Assembly: GCA_963662175.1 (NCBI GenBank)
Contig: OY759218.1
Location: forward strand, 24,326,051 to 24,390,050
Direction: 5' to 3'
Origin: Aradus depressus
Lineage: Eukaryota > Arthropoda > Insecta > Hemiptera > Aradidae
DNA length: 64,000 bases
The notes under the pieces were generated by a model. That model saw only the letters and a program-made list of their open reading frames with translations, was not told where the DNA came from and did not search any database. How positions within the stretch are numbered: the first letter of the stretch is position 1; each line of letters opens with the position of its first letter. Both the position numbers and the translations under genes were made by a program. Below, piece by piece: positions 44,047 to 55,488 of this stretch.

Positions 44047-44489
44047 TTACTAAGAGAGAAATTTAAAATTATATCACATTTTAAATGATAATTAACTTGT
44101 AAGAACGAATATGGAGATTTTCCATTTTCCTTGTTGTCACTTTCGTACATTTTGTAGCCCAGATGATCTTAATTTAATGGAAAAAACAAAAAAGGAAGCC
44201 CAAAGAGAAAAGCAGCAGAATATGCGTCAATGCTTGTCTGAAAATAAATTGGCATCTATTAATGACCTTCTGAGAAGCATCGAGAAATCGCAGAGCGCGC
44301 GGCTGAAAAGCAAAAAGAACTGCATTTGGTAGCTTTTTTTACTTTTAATGTTTGTTCATTTGCCTCCTCCCCCCTACCATGGACCTGTTATAAAGACATC
44401 CCATTCTAATTTCAAAGTGTATTGTTGAAACAAAATTAAATGTTTTGGATCAATTCTCTCATAGCATAGACACACCCATGATTTTCATT

Positions 44490-44756
44490 TTTTTTTAAAT
44501 TGAAAACCCCATTAGGACGACACTTACTAATTTTCAGCGGAATCGCCAGAAGGAAAGAGGGGATCAGAAGGCCCTCAACTCAATAACTTCCTATGTAATG
44601 AATGTATCGACATGAAATTTCATATTTAAAGTCAAAACCCAATGAGGACGTAATCTGTCAAATTTCAGTGATATCGGCCGAAGGAAAGGCGGGGGTTCAG
44701 GGGAGGGGGCTCAATTAAAAAAACTTAGTAACTGCCAATGTAATAAATAAAACGCC
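44490..44756 (+). repeat. family A repeat, left of a Jockey insertion
   Basis: 44625-44742 is closely repeated at 46071-46190 (AGTCAAAACCCAATGAGGAC…AACTTAGTAACTGCCAATGT). The Jockey fragment thus lies between two adjacent units. Confidence 0.75.
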
Positions 44757-45720
44757 TCATTTACACTATAACACCATCTCACACAAATTGAAAACTGGTG
44801 CAACACATGGAAAATAAAACTTAATAAAGATAAATCCCAGCACATCACATTTACGAGAAACATGCCCCCCCCCCGTTTTCATCTACGACAAGCCCCTCCC
44901 TCAAACTAATACTGTACGATACCTAGGACTGACATTGGACGAAGACTGACATGGAATCCTCACACACGTCTCACACGAAACACGCTGAACCGTCGACTCA
45001 AAATACTCTACGGACTTCTAAATAGACGATCAAAATTAGACATGACACAAAAACGGAACTGTTATACTTACTTACTTAGACCATTATGGACATACGGATC
45101 ACAGATATACGGTTCAGCAAAAACATCCAACATTAAACGAATTCAGGCGTTTCAGTGAAAAACCCTCAGACTGATAACACAGTGCCCCCCATACATAAAC
45201 AACAGAACACTTCATAACGATCTTATGATACACACAGTACCCGACACAATACAAACTACTTACATATGTTTCTTTAGAAAACTTTACACACATACAAATC
45301 CAGAAATACGTACTTTATATTCACAACACTTACCACAAAACCCCCCACGAAGGTTGAAGAGGAGGTGGAACCGCGACTTTTTTTTTTTTTTTTTTTTTTC
45401 CGAGGGCTGATTTGCGTCATCGCGGCCAGAGTAGGCCTATTGTGTGCCCTGTGTGTGTTGGTCCCTACAGCAGCCCTGTATCTTTGATATAGTCCAGGAT
45501 TCTTCTGCAGGTTCCTTCCATTACCTGCTTCGGTTCCGTTATGGCAGACCCGAAGCAGTGGAAACGTCTGCTTTCTAGTGCCCCGCACCGGCTTAGAATA
45601 TGAATCCGAGTCTCATTTTCCTCGCCACATTTCCTACACAGAGGGCTTCTTGCGATGCCCATATTGTATAGGTGTTTGTGTGAACCGCGACTTACTGCCA
45701 CCTTAATTCCTATTCGTTCT
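44757..45720 (+). pseudogene. Jockey reverse-transcriptase thumb and C-terminal arm
   Basis: In shifting frames: ASFTLYHHLTQIENWCNTWK-type text (44760-44820), RRLTWNPHTRLTRNTLNRRL, YGLLNRRSKLDM, LLRPLWTYGSQIYGSAKTSN and IKRIQAFQ-KTLRLITQCPP (about 44940-45190). The open frame 45225-45410 gives the arm up to RRLKRRWNRD. There the nested insertion splits it; after removal the text resumes at 45694. The 'WTYG-Q-WGSAK-SN' series is diagnostic of Jockey. Several frameshifts make it dead. Confidence 0.85.
45379..45681 (-). mobile_element. nested 5'-truncated non-LTR tail
   Basis: A perfect 12-bp direct repeat GAACCGCGACTT flanks it (45367-45378 and 45682-45693). Poly-A on the minus strand appears as poly-T at 45377-45399. 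Minus-strand coding 45681-45465 gives LYNMGIARSPLCRKCGEENE, RIHILSRCGALESRRFHCFG and EGTCRRILDYIKDTGLL, a zinc-binding pol tail. Same family as 37262-38185. Confidence 0.93.
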
Positions 45721-46050
45721 TAATATTTTTTTATTTTTTACATTATTTTCCTTTACTTTTATCATCTCTCTTACCCATTCCATCAAAGTTGTCTTTCAAT
45801 TCCTTTTTTTTTATTTATTTATTTATTTTTTTAATTATAATTTTTTTTATGTATTTTTTTCTTATTTTTTAATTATTATTTTTCTAATTTTATTTTTTCC
45901 CTTGTCCTAATAATTAATATAAATTTTCGTTCCGAGGACCTACCACTGGGTGGCCTTCCTCTCACATGCCATTCACGCCAACATATCCATACCTACCAAC
46001 ATAGATGCTAGTTGTTGCACCCTAGCAACAGTTGCATCTTTATAAATAAA

Positions 46051-46380
46051 AGACAAAAACAAAAAAATTATATTTAAAGTCAAAACCCAATGAGGACGTA
46101 ACCTGTCAAATTTCAGCGATATCAGCCAAAGGGAAGGTGGGGGTTCAGGGGAGGGGGCTCAATTCAAAAAACTTAGTAACTGCCAATGTAATGAATTTAA
46201 CGACACAAAATTTAGTTTGAGGGTTTGAGGATTTAGGTGTCCCTTTGTAAGTCAACTGTTGTATATTAGCGCAATCTGTCGAGAGATTTTGGAGAGGGAG
46301 CCAAAAGTTAGTTGAATAATTCGTTCTGGGGAAGTTCATTGCCGGTGATTTACCGACGACTTTTTTTATTTTTATTCTTT
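46051..46380 (+). repeat. family A repeat, right of the Jockey insertion
   Basis: Continues with further units and ends GGGGAAGTTCATTGCCGGTG…ACCGACGACTTTTTTTA. Confidence 0.75.
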
Positions 46381-46473
46381 TGTAAAACTGTTGAGTTTAT
46401 GCCCTTTTGTCTTTACACCATCGATATCATTGCGTGTAATAATTTGAGTACTGAGTACTTTGATCTGCTAGTG

Positions 46474-47080
46474 CAGTGGTCAGCAAACCACGGCTCGCGA
46501 GCCACATGCGGCTCTTTGGCTCCTTGAGTGTGGCTCTTCCACAAAATACCAAGTGCGGGGGCGCGCACGTACAGTGCGATTGAAACTTCGTGATGACTGG
46601 TTTTCTTATTTTTATATTCTTCGTTGGTGTTTATGTGTCTTTATCTTTAGGCGAGTGCTCTGAAGCGATTTAATGAGAAATTATTCCCAGAAAGATTAAA
46701 TGTCAACGCGTATCGTCAAGTCGTATCTTTGCATCGTGTTCTACAATGTATTACTTCTGAGCTATAAGTAATGTTTATTTAAATTAATTCTAGGGAGCGT
46801 TGTGGAGTGAAAGAAGATGTAGTGTCGAGGATTGAGAAAGGTATGTTGAGATGGTTTGGACATATAGAAAGGAGATAGACGAAATAAGTATACAAGACGA
46901 GTGTGGATGGCAGAGTTAGAAGGGGTCGACCTCAGCGAACGTACCTCAATCAGATAGAGGACTTTTTAGCATAGGCCAGCTTTTGAGTTTAAGTTTACAA
47001 AATTTGGCTCTCAAAATAAATTTTCAATCGTTGTACTGTTGATATTTGGCTCTGTTGACTAATGAGTTTGCCGACCATTG
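46474..47080 (+). mobile_element. hAT element with perfect 8-bp target duplication
   Basis: TGCTAGTG flanks both ends (46466-46473 and 47081-47088). Ends CAGTGGTCAGCAAACC and, inverted, CAATGGTCGGCAAACTC. The left side has GCTCGCGAGCCACATGCGGC; the right side has repeated TTTGGCTCT motifs. It is too short for a transposase. Its terminal sequence resembles, from memory, hAT families described in both insects and vertebrates. Confidence 0.92.
46793..46975 (+). pseudogene. reverse-transcriptase C-terminal tail carried inside the hAT element
   Basis: ERCGVKEDVVSRIEKGMLRW then FGHIERR, and after a stop VDGRVRRGRPQRTYLNQIED. This is the conserved tail ('R-G-x-LRWFGH-x-R', 'GRPRRTY') that follows many insect endonuclease/reverse transcriptases. 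It lies wholly between the hAT ends, so it was either captured or inserted there. It carries one stop and one frameshift. Confidence 0.72.
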
Positions 47081-47354
47081 TGCTAGTGCAATGTGATGTC
47101 ATTGAAGTTTATACAAACAACAGCCAATTATAAATTTTACTAAAAGTACAAAACTTTGAGTGTATTTAAGAAGTTGCCGCATGCAACTACCTCTAAGTAG
47201 GCGGAGAAAATTTAAAAAAACATAATGTGTGACGGCAGTATGTTTTATTTAAATGAGAGGAGAAAGAAAATTTAGAGAAACCTTTACCCCATAACGAGTT
47301 TCATAAAACTTTTTACTTTTTTTTTTTTAAATACGAACAGATATTTATAACTAT

Positions 47355-47855
47355 ATATATATGCTACGGGTAAAGTTAGATTAACGGTTAAACCTAGGAT
47401 TACCCGGGTAAACCTAGTAGTACCCGCTGCCGCTTGGTTAAAGTTCGAAATATAATTGAAATAGTTCACGTTTCGGGCTTTACCCGGGTATGTTAAAGCT
47501 AGAAACTGTACTACTTCAAATATAGGAACGACGGGAGGGGCAGATATATCGTTCCGCCGGCGGAACGCCGGCAAATACGCCCCCAAATTTTGTAATATTT
47601 CGATTTATGTTTGTTCTAGGAATTTATGTACCCAGATGAATGATTATCGCTGTTAGACAGCTTACAACAATGGAAATTGAGGTGTGGTCGAGCTAATTAA
47701 TAAGTACCTAATCTTTATAGTGGAACATACGTCCACTGATGGCCTTGTCATTATTAGTATACCCAACTTTAACCAAGCGGCAGCGGGTGCTACGCAGTTT
47801 ACCCGGGTAATCCTAGGTTTACCCGTTAATCTAACTTTACCCGTAGTATATACAA
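47355..47855 (-). mobile_element. non-coding TIR element, copy 2
   Basis: Inverted copy of 38847-39358. ATGCTACGGGTAAAGTTAGA at the left pairs with TCTAACTTTACCCGTAGTAT at the right. Most of the 500 bp match copy 1, including the GCCGGCG centre. Confidence 0.85.
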
Positions 47856-47869
47856 CAAGCAAGTGTATT

Positions 47870-48066
47870 GAAAATATTAAGAAAGAAGGAATCACCAGGT
47901 GGTGACACTCCCTTGGTACTGAGTCGCACTCATATTTATGGCTAATCACTGTCACTGCCTGATCTAAGAAGGTCTCTAGGCCATTGGCGCTTAAGCGTCG
48001 TTCGGGAAGTTTGGCAGATAGGAGGGCACGGACTAGAGGATTAATGTGGCTACTAAAGGAGAACAA
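47870..48066 (-). pseudogene. Jockey 3'-terminal coding fragment
   Basis: Minus strand: SSHINPLVRALLSAKLPERR, LSANGLETFLDQAVTVISHK and ECHHLV. This matches the end of the fragment at 52265-52740 (HNPLVRALHSAILPQRRLKR…). Only the last ~60 codons remain. Confidence 0.72.
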
Positions 48067-48225
48067 TAATTTTTTTTTATCTGGATTTAGCTAATTCGGT
48101 GACAAAGGGAATATCGAGATCAGTTTGAAGGGTTTTGTTGGAGATGTATTATTCATTTTGAATATACAATTAAAAAATGATATAAAAATGAAAAATAAGA
48201 AAAGAATGATAAATACAATTAAAAA

Positions 48226-48228
<3 letters not shown>

Positions 48229-48315
<87 letters not shown>

Positions 48316-48316
48316 C
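48229..48316. repeat. (CA)n(TA)n(AAT)n microsatellite
   Basis: CA repeats, then about 70 bp of TA repeats, then AAT repeats. The opposing frames across it are artefacts. Confidence 0.95.
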
Positions 48317-48739
48317 ATAAAATTAAAAAATATATGTATATAACAAAATAATAATCATGAAGATAAACAATAATAATGATGAAATAAAATAAACATAAAA
48401 GCCCTTCAAACACCCCCGGTTCTCTGTCATCCCCATCCCTCCAACATAATGGAGACAGGGGAGGCCGCGGGGGCTCGATTGATCCCCCCCTGCGTAGGGA
48501 TTGCAATCCCTTGGAAATTTCGGGATTCAACTCTTTCAATCCTGGTATTAACGGGATTTTCGGGATTGATTAAACATCTAAATATGTAAGTTTGAGAAAA
48601 TGATTTATGAAAAAAAAAAAAAAAATACAACTCAATTTCACAGGTAACATATTTACATATTTATGCTGAAAAATATGCTTAAAATGGCAAAACTTAATAC
48701 TTTTCATTGGATTGTATTCGAAGACGAAAAAAGATTATT

Positions 48740-48870
48740 CCCAGCTATTTCAAAAAACTTTCGGAGGTCTACTTTTTGAGTTAAGTCCCCCTCTGATCAC
48801 CCCTTTTCCTTCGGTTTTTGGCCGATTAAATAACTTCCTTTAAGTATACTTATAACTGGGGAAGTAAATA
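48740..48870. repeat. short family A fragment
   Basis: TTCCCAGCTATTTC…GTCCCCCTCTGATCACCCC…ATAACTGGGGAAGTAAATA: both terminal motifs with almost no internal units. Confidence 0.6.
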
Positions 48871-49256
48871 TCAAATAGTGATTATAAATATTGACTGCGA
48901 TAATGATAAATGGTACACAGTTAACCTCTAAATATACTTATAAATACTTATGTTGAAACAAAACTGTTTCTGAGATGTTAACAAAGGCGTGAGATAAAGC
49001 GCGAATGTGTATCGGTTGCCTTGTTTCTTTATTTCAGTCGCATGTTCTTTAATGCTGTCTCTTGCCAGTCTGTCCTATATACAATTAACTGCACATCCCG
49101 CACTACTGTTTATTTTATAAAATTTAAAAAAAGTAAATATCTATCTAAGCACTGGCTCATGAGATTGATAGTTCTAAACCCTGTATTACAGTTTACTTTT
49201 GCGAACCAAATTGTCAACAATAGCCACACTTTTGTCCCAACTGAAGGCATCAAATA

Positions 49257-50760
49257 CAGTAGACTCTCTCTTATCCGGCGTTGCCGGGACCGACGTGACG
49301 CCGGATAACAGAAAACGCCGGATAACGGAAATCATCAATTAATGAGAAAAAATAGATCAATTAAAGCATAAAAAAAGTGTTTTTATGTGAGCTAAGGAAT
49401 AAAACACGTATGTATTTTGTTGATAACATTTATTAAATTGACAAATATGTACCTACATCATGGCCCCCACAAGGGTGGGGCTGGTGCAACTTTGGTTGCT
49501 GGGCCCGGGCCCAAGGGGGTCCTTTTTATTTTTTTATTTTAGTAGATTTTGCAAGGGATCATAGCTTAAAAAGGCAAAATATATAATTATAAGAAAATTT
49601 AGTATAATAGATACATATTCTAGTTGTGCGAGTTATTAAGTTATTATTTAATTAGTTGCGTGCATGGATAGTTACTCTTGTTTGCAAATTACTAGTATAA
49701 AACAGTCCGCACGAGACAGGTATAGACGGGCCCCTCAACCCTCCCCCACTCCTATTTCCCAGCCTATTGTCCAGCTGTTTCCCTCAGAGCAGTGTTCTAA
49801 AAATAGACGCATCGACGCATAGTATCAGTTTGACTGATTGAAAATGAATTGGCCAAAACTATTGACTTTTCAGATGTTATTGATAAATTTAGTCAAAAGA
49901 AAGCTAGGAAAGCTATGATAATTTAGGGCAGTTAGGCTATAAGTAAGCTTTTGTTGTAGCTAGTGTATTAAACACACACAAACATCGTAATTTTTAGAGC
50001 TCTTAACTCTTTTTAGATCGTAATACTAGTTTTTGTCAATTTTTATTTTAATGTTAGTGAGTCAAAGAAATCTAAAAATTTAAACGTTAATTTCAGTAAA
50101 ATAAAAGTAAATGATATAATCACGGTAGCAATTGATGTGTGAAATAATGTAATCAATAAATGTTGGTTTTAAAATCTAACTGATACTGTAACATTAATTA
50201 TACCTTAAAATCTATTTTTAGTTTAAATAAAATTGTAAAAGGGTTAAAAAATAACCATTATGTAATTATAATATAGCACATGACTGTGAGATGGGGGGCC
50301 CGACCCTGATGCTGGTTACAGGGCCCGCAATCCAATGTGGGGGCCATGATGTACACACTTTACTAGTTAAGTGTTCATTTCCCGATAAGACGATATTGTT
50401 GTGCCACCAACGGGACGGTAATTTTGTTTTTCTATTCTAGGAAACATTTTTTATAAATGTTTGATTTTCAACTATGTATTTATTATAATTTATTTATAGG
50501 ACATTAGTGAAGTAATAAAATGTTGTATTAGCGTTCCCGTCATTATAAATACAATGTACATGTGTATGTATGTAATAAAAATACATAAAAGATTCGTGAG
50601 TTGCGGAATTATTATGTGCTCGTAAATTCACGTGGCTCATAGAATTGATAATCTAATAATTGAATGTTAATTTTACTTTAACAAATTTGGTATTATTTTG
50701 CGAGAGCTGGATAAGGGAGCGCGCCGGTTAACAGAACGCCGGATAAGGGAGAGTCTACTG
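49257..50760. mobile_element. pogo/Tigger-like non-autonomous element hosting a nested insertion
   Basis: TA at 49255-49256 and 50761-50762. Ends CAGTAGACTCTCTCTTATCC and, inverted, CAGTAGACTCTCCCTTATCC. Repeated GCCGGATAA motifs lie near both ends. The middle is occupied by another TIR element (49457-50350). Confidence 0.85.
49457..50350. mobile_element. nested TIR element, possibly hAT-type
   Basis: ATCATGGCCCCCACA at the left pairs with TGTGGGGGCCATGAT at the right. The flanks GTACCTAC (49449-49456) and GTACACAC (50351-50358) could be an 8-bp duplication with one mismatch. GGGCCC-rich subterminal blocks occur on both sides. Non-coding. Confidence 0.65.
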
Positions 50761-50769
50761 TACCTCCAT

Positions 50770-51860
50770 TTCTGCTCAAAAAACAGGTTACTTTATAGTT
50801 TAAAACAAATAGAAATAAATGAAGCAACCAAAAATAACAAGTGTATGAATAACCGAATCTTCTCATTTTAATGTTATTATTATCCTCAAGGCATCAGCAA
50901 TCATTTTTGTTAAATAAACATACATCACGAAAATCGGTCATTCAACTTTCAATCTCTCCCTGAGGGGGGGGCTCTTCTTATTGAAAGAGCCACTCTGAAT
51001 ATCTTCACAAATACGTCTCCAATCCATATAATTTTAGTCATTTTTCTTTTCAAAAAATTTAGTTTCATAATTGAAAAGAAAAAATTAATATCCCATTGTA
51101 AAAAAAAAAATATTTGGGTAGGGGGCGCAGCTTCCCCAAGGGATAGAAGGAGTTTTAATAATGGATTTAAAATCAGGATAAAAAAATAGTGAAAAATTAT
51201 GTTTGTTTCAGTCTGGCTGAAAATAGGGTGTCATACTAAACTTGAGCCATGCTATGTGCCAAAAAAGTATGGTTTTTAAAAATCAATTTTTATGACGCAA
51301 AGAAAATATATTTCAAATATCAGTTGCTATAATTTTTTTGTGTGGGAGTTAGAGGCTGCCTACAGACATACAAAAAGACACACGAGCGAACACATCAGTT
51401 TATTTTGGTCTTTGACCTACAAAATCCTAAAAATGCAAAAGTTCCTCCCCCTCCTCTCCATCATCCCGTTTCATATCCCTACCACCCCAGGATCGTCCGG
51501 TCACAGTTGAGAAGAGAAATCCCACTATCGCCACGTATTTATCAAGAAGGGGATAATAATATTTAGTATTGTAACATTGTAATTGGAAACGTTATTTTGT
51601 ACAACAATATAGCTTATATATTATAAAAATCAACCTATATTAATTAAATCTTAGAATACAACCACACAATAATTATTATTTAAAAAAAATAAAATAAATA
51701 ATAATAGAAGATAACTGAATATAAAATGTCTTATATTTTTTGTTTTAAATTATAAATATTTTATATTTATATTTCTCTAAAATAAATCTTCTTTGAGGAC
51801 GATATTTTGGGGCAATTATTCGCCCCACTTACACAGGTCACAAAGGTGGAAATGTACAAA
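50770..51860. other. AT-rich DNA, no gene seen
   Basis: No domain recognised. The two overlapping frames near 51292-51566 show no pattern or splice context to support a gene. Confidence 0.5.
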
Positions 51861-51864
51861 AAAA

Positions 51865-52265
51865 AGGAGTTGAATCACAGGCAATGTACTTCTCCAGATC
51901 GAATTAATCAATTAACTTTCCGTTCCCCCTCCAAAGCCAGTTGAACGATGGCGCGAATATTCAATAGTTGACTTACATAGGGCCGGCCAGTTATTGGGGT
52001 TTTTGATTTGAGCCCCTCTGATCCAAAGGTCATCTTTCAGTAGAACATTTTTACATCCCCATATAGTCATGTAATCGGTCAGAAATTCAAGTTTTTACTG
52101 GAATTTCATGTTTTCCGACCACATAAATCCAAAAATAAAAAATAAATTATATTTATCTGTCTGTGGACACGGTAACTCCCGATAGAATAAATGTAAACTT
52201 TTCGCTCCCACTCCAAAACCAGTCGACCGTTTCCTGTATTAATAAATAGTTAACTTACGTGGGGC
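51865..52265. repeat. family A composite, near copy of 38190-38530
   Basis: 51898-52190 repeats 38224-38530 with few differences, including the same minus/plus junction. Confidence 0.8.
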
Positions 52266-52890
52266 TCCTAAATCCTCTTACTAAATATTGTGGTTCGAGA
52301 CTGAAAAGACAAGAAATGTACAGACGTTATAAACTTCTACTAAGACTACTAGACAAAAGATCCAAACTAACTTTGACAATAAAACGACTTATGTACAATG
52401 CAATACTCAAACCTATGTGGACTTACGGACGAACTCTGGGGTTCTGCCAAGGCTTCCAATCTCCAGCGCATCCAATCCCTTCAATCCAAAATCCTTCATA
52501 CAATAGCCAATGCTCCTTACTACGTCTCCAACAAAACCCTTCACACTGACCTTAACGTACCTACCTTTCATCACTGGAGTCGCTAAATCCAAATATAAAA
52601 AATTATTATCCCTTCTTAGTTCCCACATAATCCTCTAGTCCGTGCCCTCCATTCTGCCATACTTCCCCAACGACGGCTTAAGCGTCAATGGCCTAGAGAC
52701 CTCCTGAGCAGAAGCAGTGACAGTGCCAGTGATTAGCTATAAACGAGAAAAAAACAGTGACTAGGGAGTGTCACCACTGGGTGATTTCTCCCCTCATGAC
52801 ATTTTGACATTGCCATGACCCCTTTATTAGCACATTATTTATTTGTATACAGTTGTAAATAGCTATTTGTAAATAAAATAAAAAATATAT
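52265..52890 (+). pseudogene. Jockey retrotransposon 3' fragment (RT thumb to 3' tail)
   Basis: YRRYKLLLRLLDKRSKLTLT, MYNAILKPMWTYG and, one base out of frame, ELWGSAKASNLQRIQSLQSK, then APYYVSNKTLHTDLNVPTFH. Later NPLVRALHSAILPQRRLKRQ in another frame. The 3' end near 52885 is AAATAAAATAAAAAATATAT. At least two frameshifts and several stops. Confidence 0.85.
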
Positions 52891-52894
52891 ATAT

Positions 52895-53580
52895 ATATTG
52901 TGGTTAAATTCATTACATCGGCAGCTATTAAGATTTTTGAGTTTAGCACCACCTCTGATCCCACCTTCCCTTTGGCCGATTCCGCTGAAACATAATAAGT
53001 GTTATCGACATAGGGTTTTGAATTTACATATGAAATTTTGTGTCGATAGGTCCATTATAACGCTAGTTAATAGAGCTTTTGAGTTAATCCCCCTTTTCCG
53101 TTTGCCGATTTGAATGAAAATCAAGAGATGTTGTCCTTAAAGAATTCTAGATACACATATGAAATTTCGGGTTAATACATTCATTCTATCGGGAATTATC
53201 GTGTACACAGACACACACACACACAAAGACAGACAGAAAATAATACTTAATAATTTTCATTATACCTGTTTATTTTTGGTGAAATCGGCCGAAGGAAACG
53301 GTGGGCTTAAGGGAGGGGCTCAACTAAAAAACCCCAATAACTGACGATGTAATGAATTTATCAACATTGATTATTAGCCCAAATAGTCGACTGGTTTTGG
53401 AGGGGGAGCAAAAAATTAATTGATTAATTCGGGGAAGTATTTAGCCGGTGATTCACCTACTTTTTTTTTTTCGTTTTTGAAACCTGGAAGTCGGAAAACA
53501 TCAAATTCCGTTGAAAACCCCGCATTTCAAACAGATTACCTAACTTCTCCTATACGTGTGAGCTGGGGAAGTAAAAAAAT
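52895..53580. repeat. family A pieces
   Basis: 52900-53200 minus units (CATCGGCAGCTATTAAGA…), a CACACACA stretch at 53211-53224, then a plus piece. It ends GGGGAAGTAAAAAAATAGGT after an inverted terminal segment (53480-53580). Confidence 0.75.
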
Positions 53581-53754
53581 AGGTATATATAAATTATAAC
53601 AATAAAGTAAATAACTAATACATATGTATATGGTTATAATACGAATATTCAACAAAAAAGTAATTACGATAGAAATAATAAGATATGGGTGGAGGACATC
53701 TACAAAGAAAATGAAAATGAAAGCGAAATATGAATTAACGATTTTATTATGAAA

Positions 53755-54720
53755 TGAAACTTTATTGCTTATGGAGATACAAATCTCATAACAAGGGTTG
53801 ACCTTACTAGTTCACACATAAATGTAATACATTTTTTATATATATAACATAATATATAAAAGTTTATATGTATATCAATACAACATATAATTAAAAATAG
53901 AAAATATAACAAACTTAATTAAACAAAAAATTATGTATATATGAACCGAAGTAAAGAAAAGAAAAAAAAAACTGTTGTGAAATGTGTTATATTGAAATGT
54001 ATAAGGTAAACGAGAGAGCAAATCATAATAAAACTGTTTTTTTTTTTTTTTTTTTTTAAACTATTAGTTACGAAAATAAATATATTATTGATTTTTTCAT
54101 CGTCATCAATACTTTACAAATTAATTATTTTATCGGAAATTGCATTATAGTGTGACATATAATTATTGATTAATTTGTTTCTGTATTGGTTTTACATTGG
54201 ACATGTTATGAGAAGATGGAGTATGTTATCATTATCACTGTTACAAAGTGGACAGAGTCAAGCTGAAATTTTGCTGGGTAATTTGTATAATTCAAATGAG
54301 TTGTATATTTTCCTGAGACCCGTAATTTTGAAATAATTCTTTGTTTGCTTATATGCTTCAGTGTTGAAGGAACTGGAGGTTGCAGCGTATAGACCTGAAT
54401 CTTTCCTAATAAGGTGATTTCCCATTTTTTCCAATAAACTTTTGTAATTTTCCTTAATCATTTTTGAATCCTCCGAGATCCAAAAGTCCCCTGCCCCTAA
54501 AGTAACTAAATTGTGTCGCAGCTGTTGACACCAATTGTATGGCATACTCATTGAGTCTAGCAGATCCCTTTATCTCGTGTAGCAGATTTTAGGCAGTTCA
54601 TTTGGGCCCATGCATAATAATTTTTGCCACCAATTCAAGATTCTTTTAAATATATTATATTTACACATGAACTTGGCCAGTTTTGAGTCTAACAAGGTAA
54701 TTTGGTGTGTTTCGTGGTAG
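53755..54720 (-). pseudogene. non-LTR pol tail, same family as 1898-2591
   Basis: Minus strand: ILNWWQKLLCMGPNELPKIC (54655-54590), then MPYNWCQQLRHNLVTLGAGD (54551-54490), FKITGLRKIYNSFELYKLPS and, after a stop, LCPLCNSDNDNILHLLITCP, a C-x2-C-x8-H-x4-C zinc-binding motif. It then runs through an A/T-rich UTR with an A-tract (54036-54057) to AATAAAGTTTCATTTCAT at 53755. WW-K, YNW-QLR and the zinc motif align with 1898-2591. Confidence 0.82.
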
Positions 54721-54820
54721 GTTCACAAGAGATTTGAAGAATGATAATTGAGCTTTTTCGGCTACATCCGCATAAGGTGGGGCCAGAACTCTGACATGCA
54801 TAGGAGGGTAGATTCAGAGA

Positions 54821-55365
54821 CAGTGCCGGATTGAGACTATTCGATGCCCTAAGCAATCTGAGCTTATGGTGCCCCCGCCTTACTCTTCATATGGATAATG
54901 TCTTACTTATGGCAACTTCAATACTAAAGCTCGATTGAACTTAAGGAAGACAAAATTAATTGAGAGAGAAAATAAGAAAATCAATTTTTTCAATATTAAT
55001 TTATTAAAACACTAAATTTTTCTTTCGTCCAAATATGCAATTCGTTCATCATATAAGTGCACTTCTTCGTCAGATACTTCTTCCTCAGTATCATCATAAT
55101 CAGGATTTGATATTTGGTCTTCCATCCGAAGTTTACGGCAGGGTATGAAATAAATTGTGCGACCTATAAATGTTTTTATATTTAACATATTAGTTCCATT
55201 TTAAATTAAAAATGATAGCAGATTTACGAAAAAATAAGAATAAAAATTGAGAAATAATTAACTACTTAAATAAATATTTCAAAAATAGCATTGCGGACTT
55301 GGTGCCCCCGAGACGTCCTAAACAATAATTATTGCTTAGTTTGCTTATAGGTTAATCCGGAACTG
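54821..55365 (-). mobile_element. hAT-type element with perfect 8-bp target duplication
   Basis: TTCAGAGA at 54813-54820 and 55366-55373. Ends CAGTGCCGGATTGAG and, inverted, CAGTTCCGGATTAAC. GGTGCCCCCG motifs lie near both ends. It encloses an exon-like acidic frame (next entry). Confidence 0.9.
55022..55168 (-). pseudogene. acidic C-terminal exon-like frame inside the hAT element
   Basis: On the minus strand an acceptor-like ACATTTATAG (about 55169) precedes RTIYFIPCRKLRMEDQISN and then PDYDDTEEEVSDEEVHLYDE, ending RKI-stop. Something like a terminal exon of a transposon gene, with no known domain. The exon reading is inference. Confidence 0.35.
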
Positions 55366-55488
55366 TTCAGAGATATTTGAAAAAAATTTAGAATTCGTAG
55401 CCCAGTCGTCAGATTGACTTTTAATCAGAGTGAAGATTTTATTATATATTTTATTTTATTTTTAACGCTACTTTTATATTATGGTTAG

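Larger units (their letters stand above)
44757..46050 (+). mobile_element. 5'-truncated Jockey-type retrotransposon
   Basis: Contains the end of RT, a C-terminal arm and an A/T-rich 3' UTR ending ATAAATAAAAGACAAAAACA. A minus-strand non-LTR tail is nested in it at 45379-45681. Confidence 0.85.

Noticed and set aside
48125..48539. Frames across the TA microsatellite
   Set aside because: They code only alternating Y/I residues and are repeat artefacts.
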